From: Bacteroidales bacterium
Lineage (GTDB): Bacteria > Bacteroidota > Bacteroidia > Bacteroidales > P3
Reading direction: 5' to 3'
Length of the DNA stretch: 8,147 bases
Assembly (NCBI GenBank): GCA_023227645.1
Contig: JALNVJ010000062.1
Span: forward strand, 1 to 8,147
Made by a program: the position numbers and the translations under genes. The notes under the pieces were generated by a model. It worked only from the letters and a program-made list of their open reading frames with translations. It had not been told where the DNA came from and did no database searches. The first letter of the stretch is position 1. Each line of letters begins with the position of its first letter. Shown piece by piece: positions 1 to 7,904 of this stretch.

Positions 1-123
1 CAAAATAGATCTTTGTTTTAATAATTTAATACTAAGATATTAATTATTATATCCTTGATCTAATATATTAATTGATTGTGTGAGGAAGCGAAATGCTTAT
101 TATGGTATCTTGCTATAAAGTGA

Positions 124-1122
124 TTAAAGCCTATCTATCAGTTCTTTGATATCGATTGTGCGAGAGCATTTGAAATGTTTCTTAGGACATTTATTATATC
201 CATGCAAACCACAGGGGCGACAAGAAAGGATTTCTTTGGTCTGAACAATTATGGAATTATCACTTAGGGGAGTGAATCCAAATTCAGCAACTGTTGAACA
301 AAATATTGCAGTTATTGGTGCATTAATTGATGAGCAAAAATGCAGTGGAGCGGAGTCATTGGTAAAATTCATTTTGGCATCTTTCATTAGAGAGGTTGAT
401 TCCAAAAAACTTAGTTTCCCTCCAAGATTTTGACATTTTGGGTGATTAATTGTAGTTTTAATTTCCTCACAAAGCCCTATGTCGGATGGTGAACCAAGCA
501 AATAAATTGAGGCTTCTTGTGGAATCTGTTTTAGAAACTCAATCCATCCTTCAGTATGAAATTGTTTTGTGAACCAAAGTGAACTTGGGCTTATTGTATA
601 GTAGGTTCCGCCTTTATATTGTTTTACATTGTCGATTGAGGATTGGGGAGGATAGAGTTTGGGTGGCGATACATCTGAATCGTCATCCTCACAAATATCT
701 TCAATTAAAGTATAGTTTCTGTCAATTTCGTGAGTAAAATTATCTTTATCTATTATATGGTCAAATTTTTGGTCGAAGAATGCTGAAAAAGGGTTTTTCT
801 TAAATCCAATCTTTTGATCAGAATTGGATAATGCTGTGATTAATCCTGAGGAAAAGAAGCGGTTGATATTTATAACAAATTCATATTCAATTTTTCTTAA
901 ATCTCTAATCAACTTAATAAGATTTGAGTATTTGTTTGATTTCTTATCCCAAACATATATCTTATCTATAAAAGGATGTTGAACAAAAAGAGATTCATTA
1001 CCTTTCTTTATAAGGATATCAATTTTTTCAGTAGGGTAGTTATAACGCAATTCTTCTAATACAGATGTAGCTAATACTACATCGCCTATTGAAGCTGTTT
1101 GTATTACTAAAAACTTTTTCAT
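124..1122 (-). CDS. Glycosyltransferase family 9 (heptosyltransferase-like) protein
   Basis: The 332-residue protein has the two-domain GT-B layout of ADP-heptose:LPS heptosyltransferases. The N-terminus carries SIGD at residues 11-14, where the Asp matches the catalytic base of the family. An SPSSLWFTK stretch at 178-186 fits the second-domain nucleotide-sugar site, and NDSAPLH at 255-261 is the hallmark family motif. The tail has four cysteines, C301-x2-C304-x7-C312-x6-C319, which may bind a metal; I recall similar tails in Bacteroidota relatives. It probably acts at the cytoplasmic face of the inner membrane, adding a heptose or similar sugar to lipid A core or another glycan; donor and acceptor cannot be read. 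The ATG is the only possible start: an in-frame TAG lies nine codons upstream, with no ATG, GTG or TTG between, and the SIGD motif follows at once. It is a single-gene unit, separated from gcvP by a terminator. Family assignment is firm; substrate is unknown. Confidence 0.93.
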   Translation of the reverse strand: MKKFLVIQTASIGDVVLATSVLEELRYNYPTEKIDILIKKGNESLFVQHPFIDKIYVWDKKSNKYSNLIKLIRDLRKIEYEFVININRFFSSGLITALSNSDQKIGFKKNPFSAFFDQKFDHIIDKDNFTHEIDRNYTLIEDICEDDDSDVSPPKLYPPQSSIDNVKQYKGGTYYTISPSSLWFTKQFHTEGWIEFLKQIPQEASIYLLGSPSDIGLCEEIKTTINHPKCQNLGGKLSFLESTSLMKDAKMNFTNDSAPLHFCSSINAPITAIFCSTVAEFGFTPLSDNSIIVQTKEILSCRPCGLHGYNKCPKKHFKCSRTIDIKELIDRL

Positions 1123-1126
1123 CGAG

Positions 1127-1156
1127 CAAAGGTAAGAAAATTTCTGCTAAACTAAA
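1127..1156 (-). promoter_or_regulatory. Bacteroidota-type promoter of the glycosyltransferase gene
   Basis: On the minus strand TACCTTTG (1134 to 1127) matches the -7 consensus TAnnTTTG exactly. A TTTAG at 1156-1152, whose first four bases end 18 bases upstream of the box, is a near match to the -33 TTTG. Only four bases (CTCG) separate the -7 box from the ATG, so transcription should begin at or within a few bases of the start codon. No ribosome-binding leader can fit. Box identity is seen directly; the start site is inferred from the usual spacing. Confidence 0.65.
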
Positions 1157-1212
1157 CTATGAGTGATAACTTGAGGGTTGAAAAATACAGATTAACTGTT
1201 CCAAATAATAAT

Positions 1213-1250
1213 TCAATAAAAAAGGGATTGTAAAAAATACAATCCCTTTT
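1213..1250 (-). terminator. Intrinsic terminator of the fabD-nitroreductase-gcvP operon
   Basis: A perfect 13-bp stem (1220-1232 with 1238-1250) closes a 5-base loop of A on the plus strand (T on the transcript strand). Read on the minus strand, the hairpin starts 28 bases after the gcvP stop and ends in a run of six T, then ATT. It isolates the operon from the glycosyltransferase gene, which has its own promoter just downstream. On the plus strand the stem is not followed by a T run, so it should work in one direction only. Confidence 0.88.
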
Positions 1251-1278
1251 AAGGTTTATGCTTTAATAATATTTATTA

Positions 1279-4122
1279 TTAGATATCCCAGCAAGAACAA
1301 AGGTTTCTGTCTCCAAAAGCATCATCTACTCTTCCACAAGTTGGCCAGTATTTGTCATCGTGTGGTTGTGGGAAAGCTGCTTCTTGACGAGTGTAAGGTT
1401 TATCCCAAGTGTCAGCACAAACAACTTGCATTATATGTGGTGCATTTAAGATAAGGTTGTTTTTCCTGTCTGCTTTACCATCTTCAATATCTTTGATTTC
1501 TTTTCTGATTTGAATTAAGGCATCGCATAAACGGTCCATTTCCAATAATGATTCCGATTCTGTTGGTTCAACCATAAGGGTTCCGTGAACAGGGAAGGCA
1601 ACTGTTGGAGCATGGAAGCCATAATCCATTAGTCGTTTTGCAAGATCTCCGCATTGGATACCGCTTGAAAGACTAAATGGGTTGCAATCTATAATAAGTT
1701 CGTGAGCACACATTCCTTGTTTTCCTGTATAAAGGATATTATAAGCAGAGCTAAGTCTTTCTTTCATATAGTTTGCATTAAGGATAGCATAACGAGTTGC
1801 GTCTGCTAATCCATCAACTCCTAATAGTTTTAGATAGCCATAAGTAATAACCAATAGCATTGGACTTCCATAAGGAGAACCAGCAACAGCTGAGCCATAT
1901 TTTCCGCCAACCTCAACCTCTGAGTGGTTAGGTAGGTAATCAGCTAATAGGGAAGTAGCTCCAATTGGTCCAACTCCAGGACCTCCACCACCATGAGGCA
2001 TTGCGAAGGTTTTGTGAAGATTTAAGTGGCAAACATCTGCTCCCATATATCCAGGGGACGTTAACCCTACTTGAGCATTCATATTAGCCCCGTCCATATA
2101 TACAAGACCACCATTATCGTGTATGATTTTAATGATTTCCAATATCCCTTCTTCAAATACTCCATGAGTTGAAGGATAGGTTATCATTAAGCATGATAAT
2201 TTTTCTTTATTAGCTTCTGCTTTTTCTTTAAGGTCTGCAATATCAACTTCGCCTTCCTTTGTTGATTTTACAATAATTATATCCATTCCTGCCATTGCTG
2301 CTGACGCTGGATTGGTTCCGTGAGCTGATGCAGGGATTAAACAAATTGTTCTGTCTGCTTGTCCGTTTGCTCTTTGATAGTCACGAATTGTTGTTAGACC
2401 TGCATATTCTCCTGCTGCACCAGAATTTGGTTGGAAACTTACTTTTGCAAACCCTGTTACTTCAGATAGTATCTTGTCCATATTATCTATCATTTCCAAA
2501 TAGCCTTGTGCTTGATCTTTTGGAACAAATGGATGTACGTTTGCAAACTCTAACCAAGTGAAAGGAATCATTTCTGCTGCTGCATTTAATTTCATAGTAC
2601 AGCTTCCAAGAGGAATCATTGCTCTATTTAAAGAAAGGTCTTTTACTTCCAATTTCTTTAGGTATCGCATCATTTCTGTTTCACTATGATACTTACTAAA
2701 TATTTCTTGTGTAAGGATTTCAGTCTTACGAACTAAATTAGTTGGGATAATTCCTTTTGAACAATCTGCTGATAACTGAACTTGAGAGTGTTTTTTTGAA
2801 CTTAGGTCTGCAAAAATTGAAAGTATTGCATTTACATGTTCAATTGTTGTTGTTTCGTCAAAACTAATCGAGATATGATTATCGTCAATAGAGTTGAAAT
2901 TCATTTCATTTTCAATAGCCTTATCACAAACTTTCCTCGCAGAAACAGGAGTTTCAAAATATAGAGTGTCGAAAAATGCTTTGTTTTTTTGAATAAATCC
3001 ATATTGAGAAGCTTCTTTAGCAATTAAAGCTGCAAGAGAATGAATTTCATTTGCAATTGCCTTAATTCCAACTGGACCATGCCAAGCTGCATATTGCCCT
3101 ACTACAATTGCAACCATAGCAGTTGCAGTACAGATATTTGATGTTGCTTTTTCTCTCTTAATATGTTGCTCACGCATTTGAAGAGCTAAACGATAAGCTT
3201 TGTTGCCGTGAGCATCAACTGTTTGCCCAACGATTCTTCCTGGTATATTCCTCTTGAAGTTTTCAGTACAAGCAAAGTACCCTGCGTGAGGTCCACCATA
3301 TCCCATTGGCACTCCAAAACGTTGAGTTGAACCACAAACGCAGTCAGCTCCCCATTCACCTGGAGGGGTTAGAAGTGAAAGTGAAAGAAGGTCAGCTGCA
3401 ACCCCTACAAATATATTATTTTCTTTAGCTTTCTTTACAAATTCTGTGTAGTCTTTTACTTCTCCATAACGGTTTGGATATTGAACAATAGCTCCAAAGA
3501 ATTTATTATCTAAAACAATAGTATCTGAATTTCCAAATACTAATTCAATTCCTTTTGGTAAAGCTCTTGTTTTGATTACTTCAATGCTTTGTGGGAATAG
3601 TCCCTCTTCAACGAAGAATTTTACAACATTATTTTTTTGTTGTTCTCTTGTACGAGTGCCAAAAAACATTAACATTGCTTCTGCAACTGATGTAGATTCA
3701 TCAAGCATTGATGCGTTGGTTAATGGCATTGCTGTTAGTGAATGAATAGTTGTTTGGAAAGTGAATAATGCCTCAAGTCTTCCTTGCGATATCTCTGCTT
3801 GATAGGGAGTATAGGATGTGTACCAACCTGGGTTCTCAAGGATATTTCTTTGAAGAACTGCAGGAAGGATTGTATTATAATAACCCATACCTATAAATGA
3901 GGTATATAATTTATTCTTAGAAGCCAATTCTTTTAGGTGAGTTGTATATTCATACTCATTCATCCCTTTATCAAGGTTTAATGGCTTTTTGAATCTAATT
4001 GCTGAAGGAACGGTTTTGTCGATTAGTTCATCGATTGAACTAACACCAATAACCTTCAACATCCCTTTAATGTCCTCTTTTTGAGGACCATTATGTCTTT
4101 CGGAGAAATTGTTTGTTATCAT
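1279..4122 (-). CDS. gcvP: Glycine dehydrogenase (decarboxylating), P-protein of the glycine cleavage system
   Basis: This PLP enzyme decarboxylates glycine and passes the aminomethyl group to the lipoyl arm of H-protein (EC 1.4.4.2), releasing CO2; T-protein then forms methylene-tetrahydrofolate. At 947 residues it is the full one-chain form with both homologous halves. Visible landmarks are the N-terminal ERHNGP, the GGPHAGYF stretch around H279, GSCTMKLN (506-513) starting the C-terminal half, SAHGTNP (599-605), and NLHKTF, where K704 should form the Schiff base with PLP, followed by a Gly-rich loop. Nothing is truncated or missing. It is the last gene of its operon, four bases after the nitroreductase stop and followed by a strong terminator. 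The ATG gives the usual family N-terminus. There is no room upstream for a gcv-type glycine riboswitch, and gcvT, gcvH and lpd are absent from the window, so its partners must be encoded elsewhere. Cytoplasmic. Confidence 0.98.
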   Translation of the reverse strand: MITNNFSERHNGPQKEDIKGMLKVIGVSSIDELIDKTVPSAIRFKKPLNLDKGMNEYEYTTHLKELASKNKLYTSFIGMGYYNTILPAVLQRNILENPGWYTSYTPYQAEISQGRLEALFTFQTTIHSLTAMPLTNASMLDESTSVAEAMLMFFGTRTREQQKNNVVKFFVEEGLFPQSIEVIKTRALPKGIELVFGNSDTIVLDNKFFGAIVQYPNRYGEVKDYTEFVKKAKENNIFVGVAADLLSLSLLTPPGEWGADCVCGSTQRFGVPMGYGGPHAGYFACTENFKRNIPGRIVGQTVDAHGNKAYRLALQMREQHIKREKATSNICTATAMVAIVVGQYAAWHGPVGIKAIANEIHSLAALIAKEASQYGFIQKNKAFFDTLYFETPVSARKVCDKAIENEMNFNSIDDNHISISFDETTTIEHVNAILSIFADLSSKKHSQVQLSADCSKGIIPTNLVRKTEILTQEIFSKYHSETEMMRYLKKLEVKDLSLNRAMIPLGSCTMKLNAAAEMIPFTWLEFANVHPFVPKDQAQGYLEMIDNMDKILSEVTGFAKVSFQPNSGAAGEYAGLTTIRDYQRANGQADRTICLIPASAHGTNPASAAMAGMDIIIVKSTKEGEVDIADLKEKAEANKEKLSCLMITYPSTHGVFEEGILEIIKIIHDNGGLVYMDGANMNAQVGLTSPGYMGADVCHLNLHKTFAMPHGGGGPGVGPIGATSLLADYLPNHSEVEVGGKYGSAVAGSPYGSPMLLVITYGYLKLLGVDGLADATRYAILNANYMKERLSSAYNILYTGKQGMCAHELIIDCNPFSLSSGIQCGDLAKRLMDYGFHAPTVAFPVHGTLMVEPTESESLLEMDRLCDALIQIRKEIKDIEDGKADRKNNLILNAPHIMQVVCADTWDKPYTRQEAAFPQPHDDKYWPTCGRVDDAFGDRNLCSCWDI

Positions 4123-4126
4123 TATA

Positions 4127-4675
4127 TTAATATTTATTTTGTTTATACATTTTATCTATAGACTTTCTTGATTTTTCTCTAAGTCTGGCATCCGAATAGC
4201 CAAGAGAAATCAGTAATGGAATCCTTTTGGAAGAAGGAATGTTAAGAAGCTTTTTTATCTTTTTTTCATCAAACCAACCTATCATACATGTTCCTAAACC
4301 AATTTCAGTAGCCTGGAGACAGAATTGATTGGCTGCTATTCCAATATCAATTAATGGGTATTCTTTGTCTTTAATTACAGAACCTATTTTGGAGGTAAAA
4401 TTTGGCTTTTCTAAAACAATAGCAATTATTACTGGAGCTTGGATAAGAAAACTATTCATCCCCATTCCTAAAGCTGCCTTTTCAACTTCTAGTCTTAAGC
4501 CTTCTTCTTCAACTACAATAAATGTCCAAGGTTGAGCATTACATGCAGAGGGTGAAAGACGAGCTGCTTCTATACATTTAAGGACTTTATCTCCTTCTAC
4601 TGGCTTCGAAAGATACTTCCTATCGCTCTGTCTTTTTAAAATAAGTTCTTGAAATTCCATATCTTTGTTTTGCAT
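4127..4675 (-). CDS. Small nitroreductase-family FMN oxidoreductase
   Basis: The 182-residue protein has the compact nitroreductase fold. The FMN-phosphate motif RQSDR is at 15-19, SPSACNAQPW at 41-50 is the second FMN-contact segment, DIGIAANQ at 110-117 is the dimer/FMN helix, and GLGTCMIGWF at 126-135 with LGYSD at 158-162 completes the signature. Members act as homodimers with two FMN and use NAD(P)H to reduce nitro compounds, quinones, flavins or other acceptors; the natural substrate cannot be told from sequence. Its ATG shares one base with the fabD stop (TAATG), which suggests translational coupling, and gcvP starts four bases after its own stop. Met6 is a possible alternative start, but the overlap favours Met1. 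No signal peptide is seen, so it should be cytoplasmic. Its place between fatty-acid and glycine genes does not reveal its role. Confidence 0.93.
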   Translation of the reverse strand: MQNKDMEFQELILKRQSDRKYLSKPVEGDKVLKCIEAARLSPSACNAQPWTFIVVEEEGLRLEVEKAALGMGMNSFLIQAPVIIAIVLEKPNFTSKIGSVIKDKEYPLIDIGIAANQFCLQATEIGLGTCMIGWFDEKKIKKLLNIPSSKRIPLLISLGYSDARLREKSRKSIDKMYKQNKY

Positions 4676-5556
4676 TATGCAGAGATAAATTCTCCGTCTG
4701 GTAAAACCTTTTTAATAAGTCCTTGTAGAACAGTTCCTGGACCAACTTCAATAAATGTTCTTGCTCCATCTTCTATCATAGCTTTAGATATCTGAGTCCA
4801 ACGCACAGGAGCTGTTAATTGCTTAATTAGATTGGCTTTAATTTCTTTTGGATCTGTCATAGCCAATGCGTTTACGTTTTGGTATATAGGACATATTGGG
4901 GTTTTAAATTCTGTATTTTCAATTGCTCTTGAGAGTTCTTCTTGTGCAGGAAGCATTAGAGGAGAATGGAAAGCACCACCTACAGATAAAGGTAGCGCGC
5001 GTTTTGCTCCCGCAGCCTTCATATCTACACATGCTTGGTTAATTCCAGCCACTGAACCTGAAATCACAAGTTGTCCTGGACAGTTATAGTTTGCTGGGAC
5101 AACAATCTCATCTTTTATTTTCGCACAAACATCTTCAACAATATTATCTTCTAATCCCAAAACAGCAGCCATAGTTGAAGGAACAGCCTCACAAGCTTTT
5201 TGCATTGCGTTGGCTCTTGCTGCAACAAGGCGAAGACCATCTTCAAAGCTCATTGCCCCTGCAGCTACTAAGGCAGAGAACTCTCCTAAAGAATGTCCTG
5301 CAACCATATCTGGTTTAAAGCTATCGCCCATTGTGTGAGCAAGTATTACTGAATGAAGAAATATAGCAGGTTGAGTAACATTTGTTTGTCTTAAATCCTC
5401 AACAGTTCCTGAAAACATTAGATCGGTTATTCTAAAACCTAAAATCTCATTTGCTTTCTCAAACATTTCTTTTGCTGAAGTTGAATTATCGTAAAGATCT
5501 TTTCCCATGCCTACGAATTGAGCTCCTTGACCTGGGAATACATATGCTTTTATCAT
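4675..5556 (-). CDS. fabD: Malonyl-CoA:ACP transacylase
   Basis: FabD moves the malonyl group from CoA to the phosphopantetheine arm of acyl carrier protein (EC 2.3.1.39), supplying the extender unit for type II fatty-acid synthesis in the cytoplasm. The 293 residues are a normal length. GQGAQ (9-13) forms the N-terminal oxyanion region, and GHSLGE (87-92) holds the nucleophile S89. R114 should bind the malonyl carboxylate, H197 in GAFHSP is the catalytic base, and Q246 in QLTAPVRW matches the conserved active-site Gln. The C-terminal VGPGTVLQGL is also typical. It is the first gene of a minus-strand operon with the nitroreductase and gcvP. The start fits the family N-terminus and lies 34 bases after a good -7 box. 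No acpP, fabH or fabF lies beside it here, so it is not part of a fab cluster in this window. Confidence 0.97.
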   Translation of the reverse strand: MIKAYVFPGQGAQFVGMGKDLYDNSTSAKEMFEKANEILGFRITDLMFSGTVEDLRQTNVTQPAIFLHSVILAHTMGDSFKPDMVAGHSLGEFSALVAAGAMSFEDGLRLVAARANAMQKACEAVPSTMAAVLGLEDNIVEDVCAKIKDEIVVPANYNCPGQLVISGSVAGINQACVDMKAAGAKRALPLSVGGAFHSPLMLPAQEELSRAIENTEFKTPICPIYQNVNALAMTDPKEIKANLIKQLTAPVRWTQISKAMIEDGARTFIEVGPGTVLQGLIKKVLPDGEFISA

Positions 5557-5590
5557 AATTAATTATTATTTATCGGTTATAAATAGAGTG

Positions 5591-5598
5591 CAAAAATA
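5591..5598 (-). promoter_or_regulatory. -7 box of the fabD operon promoter
   Basis: On the minus strand TATTTTTG fits the TAnnTTTG consensus, 34 bases before the fabD ATG, giving a predicted leader of about 30 bases. No good -33 TTTG is found at the expected distance (the bases there read TGTT), so the call rests mostly on the -7 match in AT-rich DNA and on the position between divergent genes. Confidence 0.5.
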
Positions 5599-5672
5599 AG
5601 ATAATTTTCTTAAAGGATAACAGTTTTCAGAACAATTACACTATACTTAATAAGAAATTTGCCAAAATACTG

Positions 5673-5680
5673 TATCTTTG
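5673..5680 (+). promoter_or_regulatory. -7 box of the dcp promoter
   Basis: TATCTTTG, continuing as CAAC, is a very typical Bacteroidota -7 element. It ends 36 bases before the dcp ATG at 5717. A TTTG at 5658-5661 is only 11 bases upstream of the box, too close for a normal -33 element, and nothing better is seen. The predicted RNA start near 5684 leaves an A-rich leader of about 30 bases with no Shine-Dalgarno site. Confidence 0.65.
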
Positions 5681-5716
5681 CAACTTTAATTGAAAATAAA
5701 TATTAAAAACATAGAA

Positions 5717-7846
5717 ATGAGAAAAATAACTTTATTTACATTAATTATGACAGTAGTTTCTACAATGTTAGTGGCGCAGATGAAACCAGAAGATGCTGCT
5801 GCAGTTAAACAATCCAATCCTTTGGTTCAGGATTGGAATACTCCGTACCAAAGTCCTCCTTTTGATAAAATCAGAACAGAACACTATAAACCTGCAATCC
5901 TTTTTGCTTTAGATGAAGCAAAGAAAGATGTAAATCTAATTATTGAAAACAAAGAAAAACCAACATTTGAAAATACAATTGTTGCTCTTGAAAATGCAGG
6001 AGGATTACTTAACAGGGTATTAGGCGTATTTTTCAATATCAACGAATCAAATACAAGTGGTGAACTTCAAAAAATTGCTGAAGAAATTTCTCCGGACTTA
6101 ACAAGACACGGAAACGATATTAACATGAACCCTATACTTTTTGCTAAAGTAAAAAGTGTATATGATATGAGAGATGACATACCTTTGACAACAGAACAAA
6201 GAATGTTATTAGACAAAACATATAAAGGATTTATTAAAAGAGGAGCATTACTAGAAGGAGCTCAAAAAGATGAATTTCGTAAGATTTCAGAAGAGTTATC
6301 ACTTCTAAGCTTAAAATATCAAAAGAATAACTTATCAGATCAAAATGCATACATGAAAGTTATTACTAACAAAAAAGACTTGGTTGGGCTTCCTCAATAT
6401 GCAATTGACGCAGCAAAAGAAACAGCAAAACAACGCAAGGTTAAGGGTTGGGTATTTACATTAGATTATCCAAGCTACCTACCTTTAATTACTTATGCTG
6501 ACAATAGAGAACTACGAAAAGAAATATGGACAGCATCAAGTAGGATTGCAAATAATGATAACGAAAACGACAATAAAGAAACTGTTATTAAGATAACAAA
6601 TAACCGTCTTCGTATGGCTCAACTTTTAGGATATTCATCATATGCAGAATATTCATTAGTAGATAGAATGGCAGAAAATCCATCAAAAGTACTTTCTTTT
6701 ATTGATGATCTATTAAAATCATCAATGCCATTTGCTAAGAAAGATATAAAAATGGTTACCGACTATGCACAATCAAAAGGATTTGAAGGAGAACTACAAC
6801 GTTGGGATTGGTCATATTGGTCAGAAAAACTAAAGACTGAAAAATATTCAATTAATCAAGAAATGACTAAACCATACTTCCAATTAGAAAAAGTACGTGA
6901 AGGGATATTTATGTTGGCAGACAAACTTTATGGATTAGAATTTAGAGAAAATAGAGAAATAACAACATACCACCACGACGTTATTACTTACGAAGTTTGG
7001 GATAAAGCTAACAATAAATTTATGGCATTAATGTATATGGACTTCTTCCCAAGAGAATCAAAACGTTCAGGCGCATGGATGACATCATTTAGAGAACAAA
7101 AAATGGAAAACGGAAAAGACGTTAGACCATTAATTCAAATGGTATGTAATTTCACAAAACCAACTGCTAAGAGTCCATCACTATTAACTTTTGATGAATA
7201 CAACACCTTACTTCACGAATTTGGACATTGCTTACATGGTATTTTATCAGAATGTACATACGAGAGCACATCAGGAACATCAGTATATAGAGATTTTGTT
7301 GAATTACCATCACAAATAATGGAGAACTTTTCAACAGAAAAAGAATTCTTAGACTTATTTGCAGTTCATTACCTAACAGGAGAAAAAATTCCAGCAGAAC
7401 TTATCCAAAAGATTAAAGCAAGCGAAGAATACCTTCAAGGATATGGTACAGTTCGTCAATTATTCCTTGCATTAGTTGATATGGGATGGAATAACACCAC
7501 AAAACCATTTTCTGGAGATGTTGAAAAAATAGAAAGAGCTTCCGCACAAAAAGCAGAACTTCTTCCAGCAATTGATGGTTCAATAATGAGTACACAATTT
7601 GGACATATATTCTCAGGCGGATATGCGGCAGGATATTATGGATACAAATGGGCAGAAGTTTTAGATGCAGATGCTTATTCATTATTCAAAGAAAAAGGAA
7701 TCTTCAATAAAGAAGTTGCAACATCTTTCCGAAAGAATGTATTATCAAAAGGAGGAAAGAAACATCCAATGGAACTTTACAAAGCATTCCGAGGACAAGA
7801 ACCAACCACCAAAGCATTACTAATAAGAAGCGGATTTATAAAATAA
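5717..7846 (+). CDS. dcp: Exported peptidyl-dipeptidase, M3 family zinc metallopeptidase (Dcp type)
   Basis: The enzyme should release dipeptides from the C-terminus of short peptides, probably in the periplasm. With the ATG at 5717 it is 709 residues, normal for the family. Residues 1-20 form a signal peptide (basic RK, a hydrophobic core, cleavage expected after LVA before Gln21); there is no lipobox Cys. The mature N-terminus NPLVQDWNTPYQSPPFD is Dcp-like. The zinc site is HEFGH (H500, E501, H504) with E529 as third ligand, 25 residues after H504 as in M3 enzymes. H630, Y636 and Y643 in the HIFSGGYAAGYYGY segment match the substrate-binding His and Tyr residues of the family. An in-frame TTG at 5690 would add nine residues, but that would put a long polar stretch before the signal peptide and a start only ~10 bases from the -7 box, so I prefer the ATG. 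It is a single-gene unit, divergent from fabD, with its own terminator. OpdA-type oligopeptidase is the main alternative, but that is cytoplasmic. Confidence 0.94.
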   Translation: MRKITLFTLIMTVVSTMLVAQMKPEDAAAVKQSNPLVQDWNTPYQSPPFDKIRTEHYKPAILFALDEAKKDVNLIIENKEKPTFENTIVALENAGGLLNRVLGVFFNINESNTSGELQKIAEEISPDLTRHGNDINMNPILFAKVKSVYDMRDDIPLTTEQRMLLDKTYKGFIKRGALLEGAQKDEFRKISEELSLLSLKYQKNNLSDQNAYMKVITNKKDLVGLPQYAIDAAKETAKQRKVKGWVFTLDYPSYLPLITYADNRELRKEIWTASSRIANNDNENDNKETVIKITNNRLRMAQLLGYSSYAEYSLVDRMAENPSKVLSFIDDLLKSSMPFAKKDIKMVTDYAQSKGFEGELQRWDWSYWSEKLKTEKYSINQEMTKPYFQLEKVREGIFMLADKLYGLEFRENREITTYHHDVITYEVWDKANNKFMALMYMDFFPRESKRSGAWMTSFREQKMENGKDVRPLIQMVCNFTKPTAKSPSLLTFDEYNTLLHEFGHCLHGILSECTYESTSGTSVYRDFVELPSQIMENFSTEKEFLDLFAVHYLTGEKIPAELIQKIKASEEYLQGYGTVRQLFLALVDMGWNNTTKPFSGDVEKIERASAQKAELLPAIDGSIMSTQFGHIFSGGYAAGYYGYKWAEVLDADAYSLFKEKGIFNKEVATSFRKNVLSKGGKKHPMELYKAFRGQEPTTKALLIRSGFIK

Positions 7847-7866
7847 TCCCATACTTAAATAAAACC

Positions 7867-7904
7867 AAAGAGGCTGATATTAATTTATCCGCCTCTTTTT
7901 TTTT
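7867..7904 (+). terminator. Intrinsic terminator of dcp
   Basis: AAAGAGGC (7867-7874) pairs perfectly with GCCTCTTT (7891-7898). After one mismatch, four more pairs (7876-7879 with 7886-7889) extend the stem over a six-base loop. A run of nine T (7896-7904) follows directly. The hairpin begins 20 bases after the dcp stop. Confidence 0.92.

Noticed and set aside
61..70. Ten-base palindrome TAATATATTA as an operator
   Set aside because: All A/T in a very AT-rich stretch and downstream of the gene; expected by chance.
85..97. Small hairpin (AAGC facing GCTT) after the glycosyltransferase stop as a terminator
   Set aside because: Only 4-5 base pairs and no T run on the minus strand.
106..113. 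TATCTTGC on the plus strand as a possible -7 box
   Set aside because: Misses the TTTG end of the consensus and would only drive antisense transcription into the glycosyltransferase.
251..433. Plus-strand 60-residue open frame opposite the glycosyltransferase
   Set aside because: Covers the conserved NDSAPLH region in antisense; no independent start signals.
2295..2561. Plus-strand open frame inside gcvP
   Set aside because: Leu-rich shadow on the reverse of a fully conserved gcvP coding stretch that includes the SAHGTNP motif; no promoter or homology visible.
4123..4126. Glycine riboswitch ahead of gcvP
   Set aside because: Only four bases separate gcvP from the preceding gene, and the fabD leader of about 30 bases is too short to hold one.
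4329..5089. Plus-strand open frames at 4329-4535 and 4832-5089
   Set aside because: Antisense to the nitroreductase and fabD conserved regions; no promoter or recognisable product.
7413..7682. Minus-strand open frame inside dcp
   Set aside because: Lies opposite the conserved C-terminal active-site region of dcp, with low-complexity Leu/His content typical of an antisense shadow.
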